Below are positions 1-13,800 of a stretch of DNA of 64,000 nt, piece after piece. Numbering within the stretch: position 1 is the first letter of the stretch; every line of letters begins with the position of its first letter. The DNA is from Halobacteriovorax sp. (GTDB lineage: Bacteria > Bdellovibrionota > Bacteriovoracia > Bacteriovoracales > Bacteriovoracaceae). The notes below the pieces were generated by a model that was given only the letters and a program-made list of their open reading frames with translations, searched no databases and was not told the DNA's origin. The position numbers were made by a program, and so were the translations under genes. The stretch lies in NCBI GenBank assembly GCA_020048985.1, contig JAIFLR010000020.1, forward strand, positions 40,108 through 104,107, in the 5' to 3' direction.

Positions 1-765
1 CCAGGTATCTGAAAAGGTACGATCGTAAAGATAGAGAACGGATAGTTTATCGAAAGAGCTCTCTTTCAGAATTAAACGGTAAAACATCTTCTCTGCAACA
101 TTGTTTTGTTTGTTGATCTCGAGAAGAGAGGAGAGCGACTTCTTTGATGCCTCAAAATCGTTTAATGAATAATTGAGAAAAGTGAGATACTCTGCGGATC
201 TTTCTTTTTCAAAGTTTTTTTCAAAACTGGCCAAGAAATTTTCTCTTGCTGCTTGGTAATCTCTCTTCTTGTAGAAAGCTTGGCCAAGGAGAAATTGAAT
301 TTCTGGTGTTTTTTCAATCGTTAATCGATTGAGTTTAACTAGTTGCTCCCAGTTTGATTCGTAAAAGTAGGAACGTGCGACAAGCGTCCAGGCCGATTTT
401 AGATCTGCTGATTGATTTTGTATAATTTCAAAAAGAATCACTCGCGACTCTTCGTACTTCGTTTGATCACAATAGGATTGGGCAAGGACAAGATTAATAG
501 GAGCTGAAAGTGGATTGAGTTTCCGAAATGACTCAAGTTCTTTATTACCAGCTTCAATTTGGTCGAGTTTATAATAACTATTTGCTGCCAAAATTGATAA
601 ATCTGATGTGTAGTTGTTAGATTTTTTTAAATGAGAAACTTCGCTTAGAGTTTGTTCGTAGTCTTGAGAATTGTAAAAATGATGGGCGCGGGAGACACGA
701 AGGTCCCTGTCCAATGGCATTTGGGCGCAAGAAGCGATGATTAGGGTCAGGATGACAAATTTCAT
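1..765 (-). CDS. TPR-like lipoprotein, C-terminus beyond the left edge
   Basis: The reading frame is open from an ATG at 765 to the window edge, giving 255 residues with no stop, so the C-terminus is missing. It begins with a short signal peptide and a lipobox (LIIASC), which predicts a lipid-anchored envelope protein. The rest is helical, with repeated Tyr/Ala/Leu patterns (for example NSYYKLDQ, QSYCDQTKYEES, FLGQAFYKKRDYQAA-like segments) typical of tetratricopeptide repeats of about 34 residues. Such proteins usually act as scaffolds in envelope complexes. The specific role is unknown. It lies downstream of the flagellin gene on the same strand with a 113-base gap, so cotranscription is possible. 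Confidence 0.8.
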   Translation of the reverse strand, partial: MKFVILTLIIASCAQMPLDRDLRVSRAHHFYNSQDYEQTLSEVSHLKKSNNYTSDLSILAANSYYKLDQIEAGNKELESFRKLNPLSAPINLVLAQSYCDQTKYEESRVILFEIIQNQSADLKSAWTLVARSYFYESNWEQLVKLNRLTIEKTPEIQFLLGQAFYKKRDYQAARENFLASFEKNFEKERSAEYLTFLNYSLNDFEASKKSLSSLLEINKQNNVAEKMFYRLILKESSFDKLSVLYLYDRTFSDTW

Positions 766-878
766 ATCAATAAACACCTCAATTTAATGTTATCACCCTT
801 GCTTCTAATCTCTTAAGCAGGCGAAAAGTGCCTAGATTTGGAAAATGCTTAGTGAAATGGTCGGGATTTTTTGATTGC

Positions 879-1709
879 TTAATCTTTAAGAAGTTTCAAG
901 GCCATAGCGCTGAATTGATGAGATTGGATCAGGACGGAAGAGGCGGCTGCCAGTTTTCCTTCCGAGCGAATTTTTTCGGATGTTTCATACGCCATATCAG
1001 CATCCATGGTGCGGGACATAGCATCACTCTCGTTCACATTCTTTTGCTCAAGATTGTTAATCGCCGATTGAATACGATTCTGATACGACCCGGCCTTGGC
1101 CCTTTTTTCTGAGAGGGTCTCAATGGCCTTATCAAGATGCTCAATATTGATCTGACCTTCTTCTGCGCTCACGATGGATGAGTCAACCAGACCTAAGTTA
1201 AATTCACTAACAGAAAGTTCTTTGCCAGAAAAACTAAGCTTCGAGTTCTCATCATCATTAATGCCTATCATGAAATCACGAATATTGCCGGATTTATCCT
1301 GAAGAAGATTAGTGTTCATATAGCTTGAAGCTTTTGCCACACGTTCAACTTCTCTTCTGATTTGCATGTATTCACTGTTAAGCATGCCGCGATCTGAGTC
1401 TTGTAAATGTCCACTTGCGGCCTGAATTGAGAGTTCTTTTAATCTTATGAGCATATTACTAATTTCGCTCATTGAACCTTCTGCAACTTGGAATTGCCCA
1501 ATAGCATCGTTAGCATTTCGGATGGCTTGATATTGTGATCTGATACTTGTTTTCTGTTTGTTACCAATAGAAAGTGAAGCTGCATCATCTGAAGCATTTC
1601 GCACACGACTGCCTGAGGAAATTTTTCCTGAAGCATTTTCGATTTGTTTTGTGTGTTCACTCATCGAGCGTTGTGCGCGAAGAGCAGACACGTTGGTGTT
1701 TATCCGCAT
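879..1709 (-). CDS. fliC: Flagellin
   Basis: This is a 276-residue flagellin, the filament subunit exported by the flagellar type III apparatus. The N-terminus MRINTNVSALRAQRSM and the following helical segment (SSGSRVRNASDDAASL) match the conserved D0/D1 region, and the C-terminal 90 residues (ending AMALKLLKD) form the matching D1/D0 helix. The variable centre is short, as in the compact flagellins of Bdellovibrio relatives, which usually carry several copies. Only one copy lies here and no other flagellar gene is nearby. The ATG at 1709 has no good ribosome site at normal spacing. The best one serves a three-codon reading frame just upstream (see findings). Confidence 0.95.
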   Translation of the reverse strand: MRINTNVSALRAQRSMSEHTKQIENASGKISSGSRVRNASDDAASLSIGNKQKTSIRSQYQAIRNANDAIGQFQVAEGSMSEISNMLIRLKELSIQAASGHLQDSDRGMLNSEYMQIRREVERVAKASSYMNTNLLQDKSGNIRDFMIGINDDENSKLSFSGKELSVSEFNLGLVDSSIVSAEEGQINIEHLDKAIETLSEKRAKAGSYQNRIQSAINNLEQKNVNESDAMSRTMDADMAYETSEKIRSEGKLAAASSVLIQSHQFSAMALKLLKD

Positions 1710-1740
1710 CAGCCAAACATAATTGTCTTCCTTGAAATAA

Positions 1741-1800
1741 TTAATCCTCCATCAACCATGATAGAGAACGATGGTAACTTATCGGAATAATGAGGAAGTT
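1741..1800 (-). promoter_or_regulatory. Flagellin leader with sigma-28-like -10 element
   Basis: Read on the minus strand, TCCGATAA at 1786-1779 matches the sigma-28 (FliA) -10 box GCCGATAA in seven of eight positions. No TAAA-type -35 box is at the usual spacing, so the promoter call rests mainly on the -10 and on the gene being a flagellin. A GGAGG lies at 1750-1746. Confidence 0.4.
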
Positions 1801-1874
1801 AAGTGAGGCTTAATTTTTAGAAAAACTTGAGTGTTTTGTTTGTGAAAAAGTGCCACAAATTTTGGGCAGGCAGG

Positions 1875-4800
1875 TTAGAAATTTTCGGCAGATCCATAAG
1901 TTACATTACTTTCAGTACCAAACTTATATTCGGCTTTAATTCTGGCATCTGTTTCAATGCCCACTTTTAAGCGAATACCATCCATAGAACCATTGAAGTA
2001 TTGAGGGGCCCCACCGGTGTCACCAATGGCCCCAAATTGACTGAAAGGAGTTGTTTTAGCACCTGTCTCACTGGTTCCAGATCCATTTAAAACTCCGTTG
2101 ACGTAGAATTTCACCGCGCCGGTTGTTTCATTCCTACTCATGGTGATATGTCTCCATGAATTATCATTCACAATAAAGTTTGAAGTAGCATTGGCACCAT
2201 TACCCGTACTGATTCGGATTGTTCCACTAGCGCTAATCCAGCCAAAGAAAATATCATTCCCACCACCTGCCTGCTCAACACCGGTGATTCCTGGCGCCTG
2301 CCAAACCGTGTTACTTCCTGACTGCGCTGTTTTCATCCAAAAAGAGAGAGTGGAAGTTTTTCCGATGATTTGTGCGAGGTTATAGCTGACATCTAAGCTG
2401 GATGCTCCATTGACTGAAATGGCATTGGCACTTGGACCTGTAAGATCTGTCACAGTACCTTGCGCTACTCCGGTTTTACCTGAACCTGTTGAGTCAATGT
2501 AGTTGACCCCAGATTTTTTCATGTTCCATACACCTGAAAATCCTGTCCAGGTATTGGTTGCGTCTTGCCCATCAACAGCAGAAGAATTGTTGTAATACAT
2601 GTAAATAATTTTATCTACACTTGCGGCCATGGAAGGAACCTTGACCCAGATAAAACTTTCCCCAGACGAATTCCATGATTCAATTTCATATTTTAAAGCA
2701 GTTGTGTGATCGTCCAGCGTGAAACGAATATCGGCTCCACCAGCAAGGATGTCTGCATAACTGATTCTTGAAGCATTCAGCTTGATCATGACGGGTAAGT
2801 CAGTAAAGGCAGTTGCCTGATCTTTATTGTTCAGAATAATAGGAATTCGTTTTAAATAACTATTATTCCACCATACCAGCGCATTTACGAAATTAATGTT
2901 GGCATTCTTGGCGGTCAAAAGTGCAGCATTGTCGGTGAAATTAATATTGACTGTCTGCTGAGTAGCATCTTTTACATAAATGGTTTTGGTGGCTTCAAAC
3001 GCTGCATAGGTGAGTGATGTCGCTACACCCAGACAGTTTGAATCACTATAAAATGTCGCCGCACCATTTTGAGCAAGGTTGACTTGAACGGCAGTCGATT
3101 TTCCTACTGCTGTTCCATTGGCATCCACTAAGTTGACAACAATTGGATTGCAATCGTTGGTTTGCATCTCCACAGGAGTCGTAAAAGCAATTGCCGTTGG
3201 AGTACTTGCAGTTGTCACGTTCAACGTTGATGATACTAAGGAAGTTGGGTTGAAGATCAATGTTAAGCTTTGTGCAGTTGTCGTTGATTTAAAATAGACA
3301 ATTTTAGAACTTGTTCCAGCAGTAACGATAGTACTAGTGGCGGTTGTGGCGCACGTGTTGTTGGAGTAAAAGGTACCTGTTCCGTTGTTAACTACAAGGT
3401 TAATTGTTTGGTTTGCTGAAACATTTCCATTCACGCCTGCCGCCGTAACGGTATTAATGGTGTAGGGGATACATTGATTAATCATGATACCCGTTGGACC
3501 CGAGATACTGGTGTGAGTAGGAACAATCACTACACCTGTCCCGGTCAGATTTCTTGAAACTGATTGTAAGATTGCTCCATTGTTGTATTGAATTTGAACA
3601 GCATCATTATGAACAGCAGCCGCCGTTGGAGTATAGAGTAAAACGATTGAGCAGGTACCAGTAATGGTTGTGGTACATGTTCCACCTGTTCCAGGATATG
3701 CCCCGCCTTTAAAAGTGAAAGGAGCTGCGAGACCTATTTCCGAAATACTTGTCGCATTGGCCATACCTGATTTATTTAAGATGATAGTTACCTCGGCCGT
3801 ACCACCGACGTTGACTGAACCGAAATCATGGGTTGAAGTCACTGCGTATGTTAAGACTGCAGGAGTCACATGGGTTCGAGACAGTTGAGTGGCGGCCGTG
3901 TTGCCGTTACCGGCAGCATCAGTCGCCGAATTTGATGCTAAATTGACTGTCACAGAACCGGCACCAGCTGGAGTCACAGTAATGTCGTATAATGTTGTAG
4001 AAACCGCAGTGAAACCCGAAGCCGATCCATTTCCAATGACAAAATCAGTAATTGCCATTCCCGTTACGGCCTCATTGAAGGTTGCCCTCACAACCCATGA
4101 GGCAGCACTGGTTGTTGCAGGTTCCGCTGAGCTTAGAGCAACTGTTGGAAAGGCAGAGTCTTTAGCAACCGTGGTAGAGGCTTGAGTGGCACTATTTCCA
4201 TTTGCATCTGTATGGTTAGCAGTGATGGATACGGTTGCCGAGTCAGCCACTGAACTGACATTAAGTGCACCAGTTGTCCAGGTGAGAGACGTACATGTTG
4301 GAGTGGCAGCTACCCCTCCAACGTTAACAGATACAGTTCTCGCGTTTTCACTACAGGTCCCGCTAACAGTGTAGGCGGTTTTATTTGAGTCATTAATTCC
4401 AGGAGATGAAGTGATGGCCACTGTTGGATTAGATGTATCCTTAATTACTGTTGTTGATGCCTGAGTCGCAGCATTACCAGCAGAGTCTGTATGGTTTGCG
4501 GTAATCGCAAGGGTAAGAGAATCAGCTGCTGCAGTGACATTGATGGCTCCAGTAGTCCAAGTAAGTGAAGAACAGGTCGGAGTTGCTGCTATTCCACCAA
4601 CGTTGACTGAAACGGCACGGGTATTTTCTGAACAAGTCCCACTGACTGTGTAGGCAGCTTTGTTTGCATTATTTATAATTGGTGCTGAGGTAATGGCGAC
4701 TGTTGGAACCGCAGTATCCTTGGTAACAGTGATTCCTGCCTGAACAGCAGTATTTCCGTTCACATCGCTATGGTCTGCAGTAATAAGTAAAGTTGAAGAA

Positions 4801-7800
4801 TCTGGATTTCCTGAAACGTCAACCGTTGCAGTCCAAGTGAGAAGTGTACATGTATCAGATGTATTAACACTTCCGACATTAATCACAACCGTTTGGCCAG
4901 TTTCAGAACAAGTCCCACTTACGGTGTAAGCTGTTTTATTTGAATTACTAATAACGGGCGAAGATGTTATTGCAACCGTTGGGTTCGATGCATCTTTAAC
5001 CACAGTCGTTGAGGCTTGAGTGGCAGCGTTGCCGGCAGCATCTGTGTGATTGGCACTGATCGCTATTGCTGCACCATCGGCAACGCCTGAGACGTTGAGA
5101 GTTGCAGACCAGGCGAGCGCTGTACAGGTCGGAGTAGCGGCTACACCTCCAACATTCACAGATACAGTTCTGGTGTTTTCAGAGCAAGTTCCGCTGACAG
5201 GGTAGGCATTCTTATTCGCATTATTAATCGCAGGTGATGAAGTAATAGCGACTGTCGGGATAACAGTATCTTTGACAATTGTTATTGAAGCTTGAGTCGC
5301 TGCATTTCCAAAAGTATCTGTGTGGTTTGCAATGGCAGAAACGGAAGCACTATCTGCTACTGCTGTCAGGTTCAGAGTACTGGACCATGCAAGAGTTGTA
5401 CAAGTTGGAGTTGCTGTCACTCCACCAACATCAATTGATACGATTCTGGAATTCTCAGAGCAGGTACCACTAATTGTATAAGCTGCTTTGTTGGCATTAT
5501 TAATTAATGGTGATGATGTAATCGCTACAGTTGGAGGAGTGGCATCTTTGATAACACTGGTTGAAGCTTGAGTGGCAGCATTTGCGGCCGCATCAGAATG
5601 GTTGGCGGTAATTGAAACAGAAGCCCCATCAGCAACAGCGGTGACGTTAAGGGTTGCAGACCAAGTTAGCGTCGTACAAACAGGAGTTGAGTTCACGCCA
5701 CCAACACTTACGGATACTGCTCTGGTATTTTCAGAACACGTCCCGCTGACAGGGTAGGCGGCTTTATTCGCATTAGAGATGGCGGGAGAAGAAGTGATGG
5801 CCACTGTTGGGACAACTGTATCTTTTAACACACTGGTTGATGATTGAGTGGCAGCATTTCCTACGGAATCACTGTGGTTGGCGGTAATGGAAACAGAAGC
5901 GCCATCGGCAACAGCAGTCACATTTACAGCTGTCGTCCAAGCGAGTGCAGTACAGGTAGGAGTTGCAGTTACGCCACCAACACTTACAGATACTGCTCTG
6001 GTATTTTCTGAACATGTCCCACTTACTGGATAAGCTGCTTTATTGGAATTATTAATTACGGTCGATGATGTGACTGCCACCGTTGGAGCAGTGGTGTCTT
6101 TAAGAACAGTGTTTGAAGCTTGAGTGGCGTTGTTTCCAGCGGCATCGCTATGGTTGGCCGTGATACTGACTGATGCTCCATCAGCGACTGAAGCAACATC
6201 AAGAGTTGTCGACCATGCAAGTGTTGTACAAGTCGGAGTTGCTGTGACTCCACCAACACTGATTGATACCGTTCTCGTATTTTCAGAGCAAGTCCCGCTG
6301 ACTGCATACGCCGCTTGATTGGCGGTGTTAATGAGTGGGGCAGAGGTAATGGCCACAGTTGGAGCAGAGGTATCTTTGAGAACCGTCGTTGATGCCTGTG
6401 TGGCAGCATTTCCAGAAACATCTGAATGATTTGCTGTAACTGTGACGGAAGCTCCATCAGTCACACCGGTTACATTTAAAGTGGCTGACCAAGCGAGCGC
6501 GGTACAAACAGGAGTTGCGGTGGCGCTTCCTACAGTGATTGAAACAGATCTGGTCTCTTCAGAACAAGTTCCGCTAATTGTGTATGCGGCCTTGTTGGCA
6601 TTATTAATCACAGGACTAGAAGTGATTGCGACAGTAGGAAGGGCAGTATCTTTAGAAATGGTTGAAGTTGCTTGAAGGGCATTGTTACCAGCAGCATCTG
6701 TATGATCCGCCAAAACTGAGATGGAGGCTCCATCAGCGACACCACTGACATCAAGAGTTGTTGACCATGCAAGGGTGGAGCAAGTCGCAGTCGCCGCTAC
6801 ACCACCAACACTGACAGATACGCTCCTTGTATTTTCAGAACAAGTCCCGCTGACTGGGTAGGCAGACTTATTGGAGTTATTAATCGACGCAGATGAGGTG
6901 ACAGCGACAGTCGGAATGACTGAGTCCTTAAGAACTGTGGTTGAAGCTTGAGTGGCAGAGTTTCCGGAAACATCGGAATGGTTTGCTGTAATTGCAATGG
7001 AGGCCCCGTCGGAAACAGCTGTGACATCCAAAGTTGCAGTCCATGCAAGAGTTGTACAAGTTGGAGTAGCCGAAACACCGCCGACACTTACTGAAACGGA
7101 CCTCGTGTTTTCAGAACAAGTCCCGCTGACTGTATATGCTGCTTTATTGGCATTATTGATGGCGGAAGATGACGTAATTGTGACTGTTGGTAGCGCAGTG
7201 TCTTTGACTACAGTGCTTGAAGCCTGAGTGGCATTATTTGCGCCGGCATCAGTATGATTGGCAGTGACTGAAACTGAAGCCCCGTCAGAAACGGCCGTGA
7301 CGTTAAGTGATGTCGACCAAGTGAGTGTTGTACAAGTAGGATTGGCAGTCACTCCACCAACATTCACTGAGACCGTTCTGGTGTTCTCAGAACATGTACC
7401 AGCAACAGGGTAAGCCGCTTTATTAGTGTTGTTAATCGCCGGAGATGAAGTAATTGCTACGGTAGGAGCAACTGTATCTTTAAGAACTGTGGTTGAGGCC
7501 ATCGTTGCTGAATTCCCAGCAGCATCATCATGATTGGCGGTGATCGCAACAGAAGCTCCATCAGCAACAGCTGTGACGTTTAGAGTTGCCGACCAAGTAA
7601 GACCTGAACAAGTTGGAGTGGAGGTTACTCCCCCGACATTGATGAGAACAGTTTGTGTGTTTTCAGAACATGTCCCACTGATTGCATAGGCTGCCTTGTT
7701 GGCAATATTAACTGTTGGAGATGATGTTATGGCAACAGTTGGTAGGGCAGCATCTTTGACTACAGAGGTGGTGGCCTGGGTCGCCGAGTTTCCTGCTGCA

Positions 7801-10800
7801 TCTGTATGGTTGGCGGTAATCGAAACTGAGGCTCCGTCGGCAACAGCAGTTACGTTGAGTGTTGCTGACCAGGTAAGCGTGGTACAGGTAGGAGTTGAAG
7901 TTACACCACCCACGTTTACAGAAATCGTCCTCGTATTATCAGAGCAAGTTCCGCTGACCACATAAGCCGCTTTATTAGCACTGTTGATGAGGGGAGAAGA
8001 AGTAATAGCGACAGTTGGAATTGATGTGTCTTTTAGAACTGTTGTCGCCGCTTGGGTGGCATTGCCCCCAACTGAATTATCATGATCAGCAGTGATACTA
8101 ATTGATGCCCCATCTGCAACTGCAGTTACATTCAGAGTGGCTGACCATGTAAGCGTTGTACAGATCGGACTTGCGGTGACGCCACCTACGTTGATTGATA
8201 CGATTCTGGTATTTTCAGAACAGGTACCACTGATCACGTATGCCGCTTTGTTGGTATTATTGACGGCCGGAGATGAAGTGATTGCAACAGTTGGAAGACC
8301 TGTGTTTTTAACTACGGTTGTGGAGGCTTGAGTGGCAGAGTTTGCGGCCGCATCTGTGTGATTGGCAGTGATGGCGATGGAAGCTGCATCAGCGACTCCG
8401 GAAACATTCAGCGTGGCTGACCAGGCAAGAGTTGTACAAGTTGGAGTTGCGGTAACTCCGCCGACACTTACAGAAACTGTTCTTGTATTTTCAGAACAAG
8501 TACCACTTATTGGATAAGCAGTATTATTGGAATTATTAATACCAGGTGAAGAGGTGATCGCAATTGTTGGGATCACGGTATCTTTCACAACACTTGTTGA
8601 AGATTGTGTTGCCGAGTTTGCGGCCGCGTCTGAGTGATCAGCAGTTATTGCGACAGAGGCACCGTCCCCAACAGCGGTGACATTTAGGGTCGCAGACCAT
8701 GTCAGAGTTGTACAAGAGGGAGAGGCCGAAACTCCACCAACATTTATTGAAACAGTTCTGGTATTTTCAGAACATGTTCCGCTCACGACGTAAGCAGCTT
8801 TATTGGTATTATTAATCACTGGTGAAGAAGTGATCGACACAGTTGGAAGTGCAGTGTCTTTCAGAACAGTGTTAGAAGCCTGGGTCGCACTATTGCCGGA
8901 AACATCACTATGATTGGCCGTGATCGTGACTGAAGCACTATCTGAGACAATTGTTACGTCGAGAGTGGTTGACCAAGCAAGGGCCGTACAAGTAGGAGTC
9001 GCCGCTACACCGCCCACATTAATTGATACCACCATGGAATTTTCAGAGCATGTTCCGCTTACTACATAAGAAGTTTTATTGGCATTATTAATCACAGGAG
9101 AAGAAGTGATGGCCACAGTTGGATTTGAGGTGTCTTTGACAACAGTCGCAGAAGCCTGAGTCGCTGTATTCCCGGCAGCATCTGAATGGTTAGCGGTAAT
9201 TGAAACAGACGCTCCATCAGCGACAGCGGTCACGTTAAGAGTTGCGGACCATGCGAGAGTCGTACAAACAGGAGTTGAGGTCACGCCACCAACACTTACA
9301 GAAACTGTTCTAGTATTTTCAGAACAAGTTCCGCTAATTACATAGGCTGCCTTATTGACGTTATTAATAAGAGGAGAGGAGGTAATGGCAACTGTCGGGT
9401 TAGAGGTATCTTTTAATACAGTTGTTGTTGCTTGGGTGGCGGTGTTTCCGCTGGCATCTGAATGATCTGCTGAGATAGTGACTGAAGCACTGTCGCTCAC
9501 AGCTGTTACGTCGAGTGTTGCGGACCACGCAAGAGTTGTACATGTCGGAGTTGCGGTCACTCCACCTACGTTCACTGAAACTGATCTCGCATTTTCGGAA
9601 CAAGTCCCACTGACTGTGTAGGCAGCTTTATTGCTATTATTAATAATCGGTGAGGCAGTGATGGCAACAGTTGGCAGAGATGTATCTTTCAATACAGTGG
9701 TGGAAGCCTGGATCGCAGAGTTGCCAACGGCATCTGAATGATTGGCCGAGATGGAAACAGAGGCACTATCGGCCACAGCGGTTACGTTAAGGGTTGCAGA
9801 CCACGCTAGAGTCGTACAAGTTGGGGTTGAGGTCACGCCACCCACGTTCACTGATACTGATCTAGTGTTTTCAGAACAAGTTCCGCTGACTGTATAGGCT
9901 GATTTGTTGGCAGCATTAATCATGCCAGATGAGGTAATGGCGACTGTCGGAAGGGCCGTGTCTTTTAGAACCGTGGTTCCGGCCTGAACTACAGTATTTC
10001 CGGCAGCGTCAGTATGATCGGCAGTAATAAGTAAAGAAGCAGAATCAGGGTTTCCCGAAACATTGACTGTCACCGACCATGTGAGGAGTGTACATGTATT
10101 GGTGGCATTCACACTTCCAATATTAATTGTGACAGTCTGCCCTGTTTCCGAGCAAGTACCGCTGACGGTATAGGCATTTTTATTTGCGTTATTAATCAGT
10201 GGAGATGAAGTAATTGAAACGGTTGGATTCGAGGTATCTTTAGCCACTGTGGTCGAGGCCTGAGTTGCAGAGTTTCCGGCCGCATCTGTATGATTGGCAG
10301 TAATTGAAATTGAAGCGCTATCGGCCAGAACTGAAACATCTAAAGATGCAGACCAAGTTAAGGTCGTACAAGTTGGAGTCGCCGTAACACCACCTACGCT
10401 TACAGATACCGTTCTGGTATTTTCATTACATGTTCCGCTGATGGGATAGGCGGTTTTGTTATTATTATTAATTGCCGGAGCAGATGTAATGGCTACTGCT
10501 GGATTGATTGTATCTTTAACAACTGCGGCAGTGGCTTGAGTGGCCGAGTTCCCAGCTGTATCTGTGTGGTTAGCAGTTATCGAGACGGAAGCGCCATCAG
10601 CAAGGGCCGAAACGTTTAGTGTTGCAGACCAAGTAAGCGCTGAGCACAGAGGCGTAGCCGTCACTCCAGCAACACTTACAGAAACTGTCCTGGTGTTTTC
10701 AGAACAAGCACCACTCACTGGGTAAGCTGTTTTATTTAAATTATTGATGGATGGGGAAGATAAAATCGAAACAGTTGGAATCAGGATATCTTTTACTACT

Positions 10801-13800
10801 GAAGTCGTTGCTTGGATTGCCGCGTTTCCAATGGCATCGATGTGATCAGCAGAAATGGATACTGAAGCACCATCGGCAAGACCAGAGACATTGAGAGTTG
10901 CGGACCAGGCAAGAGCGCTACATGTAGGGGTGGCAGTTACGCCCCCTATGTTGATAGAAACTATTCTGGTATTTTCAGAACAAGTACCAGCAACTGGGTA
11001 AGCTGCTTTGTTTGAGTTATTAATCGAAGGAGCAGATGAAATCGTCACTGTCGGAAGAGCTGAACTCTTAACAACTGTGGTTGACGCTTGAGTGGCGGAA
11101 TTTCCGGCAGCATCAGTGTGGTTGGCGGTTATAGGGATGGACCCCCCATCAGCGAGTGCTGTCACGTCTAAGGTTGCCGACCAGGTAAGAGTTGTACAAA
11201 TTGGAGATGCTGTTACGCCGCCAACGCTTACTGAAACAGTTCTAGTATTTTCTGAGCATGTCCCGCTTACCGGATAAACAGCTTTGTTGGCATTACTAAT
11301 CACCGGCGAGGATGTAATGGCTACTGTCGGGTTGGTTGTGTCTTTAAGGACTGTTATTCCCGCCTGGACCGCAGTATTTCCAACTGCATCAGTATGATCA
11401 GCAGTAACAAGCAAAGTTGCCGAATCAGGATTGCCGGAAACGTTTAGTGTCGCTGACCAAGTTAACAAACTACAAAGAGTTGAAGTGTTAGTACTTCCCA
11501 CATTGACCGTGACATTTCTTCCTGTCTCTGAGCAGGTACCGCTGACAGTGTAGGCAGTTTTATTGGCATTATTTACCAGCGGTGAAGAAGAAATCGCAAC
11601 GCTCGGGTTGGAGGTATCTTTAACAATAGTGGCCGTTGCTTGAGTGGCAGAGTTCCCTGCGGCATCACTTAGGTCGGCCGTGACTGCTACTGAAAGGCTG
11701 TCTGAGAGTGCGGAGACGTTGAGAGTCGCGGTCCAGGCGGAGCTAGTGCAAGTTGGCGTAGCGGTGATTCCTCCAACAATAACTGAAACAATCCTGGTAT
11801 TTTCGTTACACGTTCCACTGACTACATAAGCCGCTTTGTTGGCATTATTAATTGCAGGCGAGGAAGTAATCGCCACGATTGGATTTGTGGCATCTTTAAC
11901 AACTGTTCTTGAAGCATTCGAGCTATTGCCACCAGAATTGGTATGAGTCGCAGTAATCGAAACTGTAGCGCTATCTGCTACTGCCGATACGTTGAGAGTC
12001 GCAGTCCACGCAAGAGCGCTACAAGTGGGAGTAGAAGTCACTCCACCAACGTTTACTGTTACGGTCCTCGTGTTCTCGCTACAGGCCCCACTTACGGTAT
12101 AAGCAGTTTTGTTTGAGCTATCAATCGCAGGGTAAGAGAGAATGGATATAGTTGGAAACTGAGTGGTTGTAGTGAGTGACATTTCATTACTGAGTACACT
12201 CGTGCCAGTTCCAATTGTGTTGTTGGCACGAACTGCAATGTAGTATGTCGTAGAGGCTGACAGACCAGTTAGTACAAATGGAGACGATCTGTTAAGAGAT
12301 GTATTTGTGTAAATTCCTGGAGAGATACCATATCTAATATCGTAGGTAGTTGCACCGGTGGCACTTCCCCAAGTAAGGTTGGCGGAACTAAATGTCGCGA
12401 CCGTTGCGCCGGTTAAGCTGAATGAACTTATTGGACGAATAGAAACTGGCGAAGAATCTGCTGAATCGAGACCATTGAAGCTTCTCACGGCATAGAAGTA
12501 AGTTGTTCCGTTGGAAACAGTTGGATCAACGTAGCTATTGGTTGCGACATTTGCATCAAGGAGTGAAAGAGGGCTCGCGCTCAAGCCCCGGTAAACTTTG
12601 TAGTTCGTTGCGCCCGCAACAGCACTCCAGGTTAAAGTAACCGATGATGGTGAGGCAGCCGCAATTAATCCAGTGGGAGCAGCTATCGCCGCAATGGGTG
12701 TGGCCGAAAGCTGATTGGATGAATACTGATTGCTCCCATTTCCAATCGCATTTTTTGCGACGACTTTAAAGTAATAAGGAACTCCACCTGTGAGGCCGCT
12801 CATAACTAAAGGGGATGACACATTCGTTGAAGTAAGATTCAAAGAACCAGAATTTGTGCCGTAACTAATATCGTAAGTTGTAGCACCTGTAGTTGCCGGC
12901 CAGTTAAGAGTCACTTGGGTTGGTGCTGGTCCAGCGACTACCGTCGTGAGATTAAAAGCGGAAATGGAGCGAGCAGATTGTGCTGATGACAAGATTGAAT
13001 CAAAGCCATTGAAAGCTTTTAAAGCATAAAAGTAAGTCGTACCGTCAGTAGTTGTTGAGTCAGTGTAGTTACTTGAAGTGATTCCACTCGCCAATTCTGT
13101 GAGAGAACCCGCTGTTGTTCCTCGGAACACTTTATAAGAAGTTGCTCCACTTAAATCATTCCAATCTAAAGCGATTTGTCCGGGAGCTGCAGTGAGGGCA
13201 AGACCAGTTGGCGCAGCGAGGGGCCCGAAGGGTTGATGATTGATCTCGTTGTTACTTGTGGCACTTCCACTATTGCTGTTAACGGCAACGATTCTAACGT
13301 AATACCTTAATCCGTTGGTTAGGCCTGATAGGACATAGGGAGAAGTCACATTACTTATGGTGCTAGGGTAGTAGCCCGAACTCGTTCCGTACATCAAGTT
13401 GTAGGAAGTTGCATTATTAGAATTGTCCCAGCTAAGAGTAATAGTTTTGTCGCCTACGCTGGATGAAGTGATGTTAAAGGATCCCACGGATAAAACTGAT
13501 CTAATGCTCGTTACTTTTTTAGAGCCAGCAGCGTTTGTTGCTTTGATGTCGAGGTAATAAATTGTATCAGGATCAAGACCCGTAATTTGACAGCTTTCCT
13601 GATTTCCAGAGCAACTAGGCACCGGAGTTGTAATTTCAGAGCTTGAAGTTCCGATGAAGAATTCATAGTTGTCGGCACGTGTTGAGGCCTGCCAAACTAT
13701 TTCAACATTTCCGTTTGAAGCTTTGACTTGAGTGAACTGAAAAGCTGCAGGGGGGTCTAAAAGTGGAGTATGGTTATAGGCAACGACAGATCCACCGCTC

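Noticed and set aside
1835..1860. TGGCAC upstream of flagellin on the minus strand as a sigma-54 site
   Set aside because: There is no TTGC or GC at the required distance.
3868..3890. GGTTCGA resembling a tRNA T loop
   Set aside because: It lies inside the giant lipoprotein gene with no cloverleaf around it.
6056..6457. 133-codon minus-strand frame in the repeat region
   Set aside because: An out-of-frame shadow of the in-frame Ig repeats on the same strand.
3664..11829. Many plus-strand open frames of 60-130 codons spaced 276 or 552 bases apart
   Set aside because: They are antisense shadows of the Ig-repeat gene; the spacing equals the repeat period and there are no ribosome sites.
4152..12158. 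CRISPR-like regular repeat spacing
   Set aside because: Units are contiguous, 276 bp, coding and without spacers.
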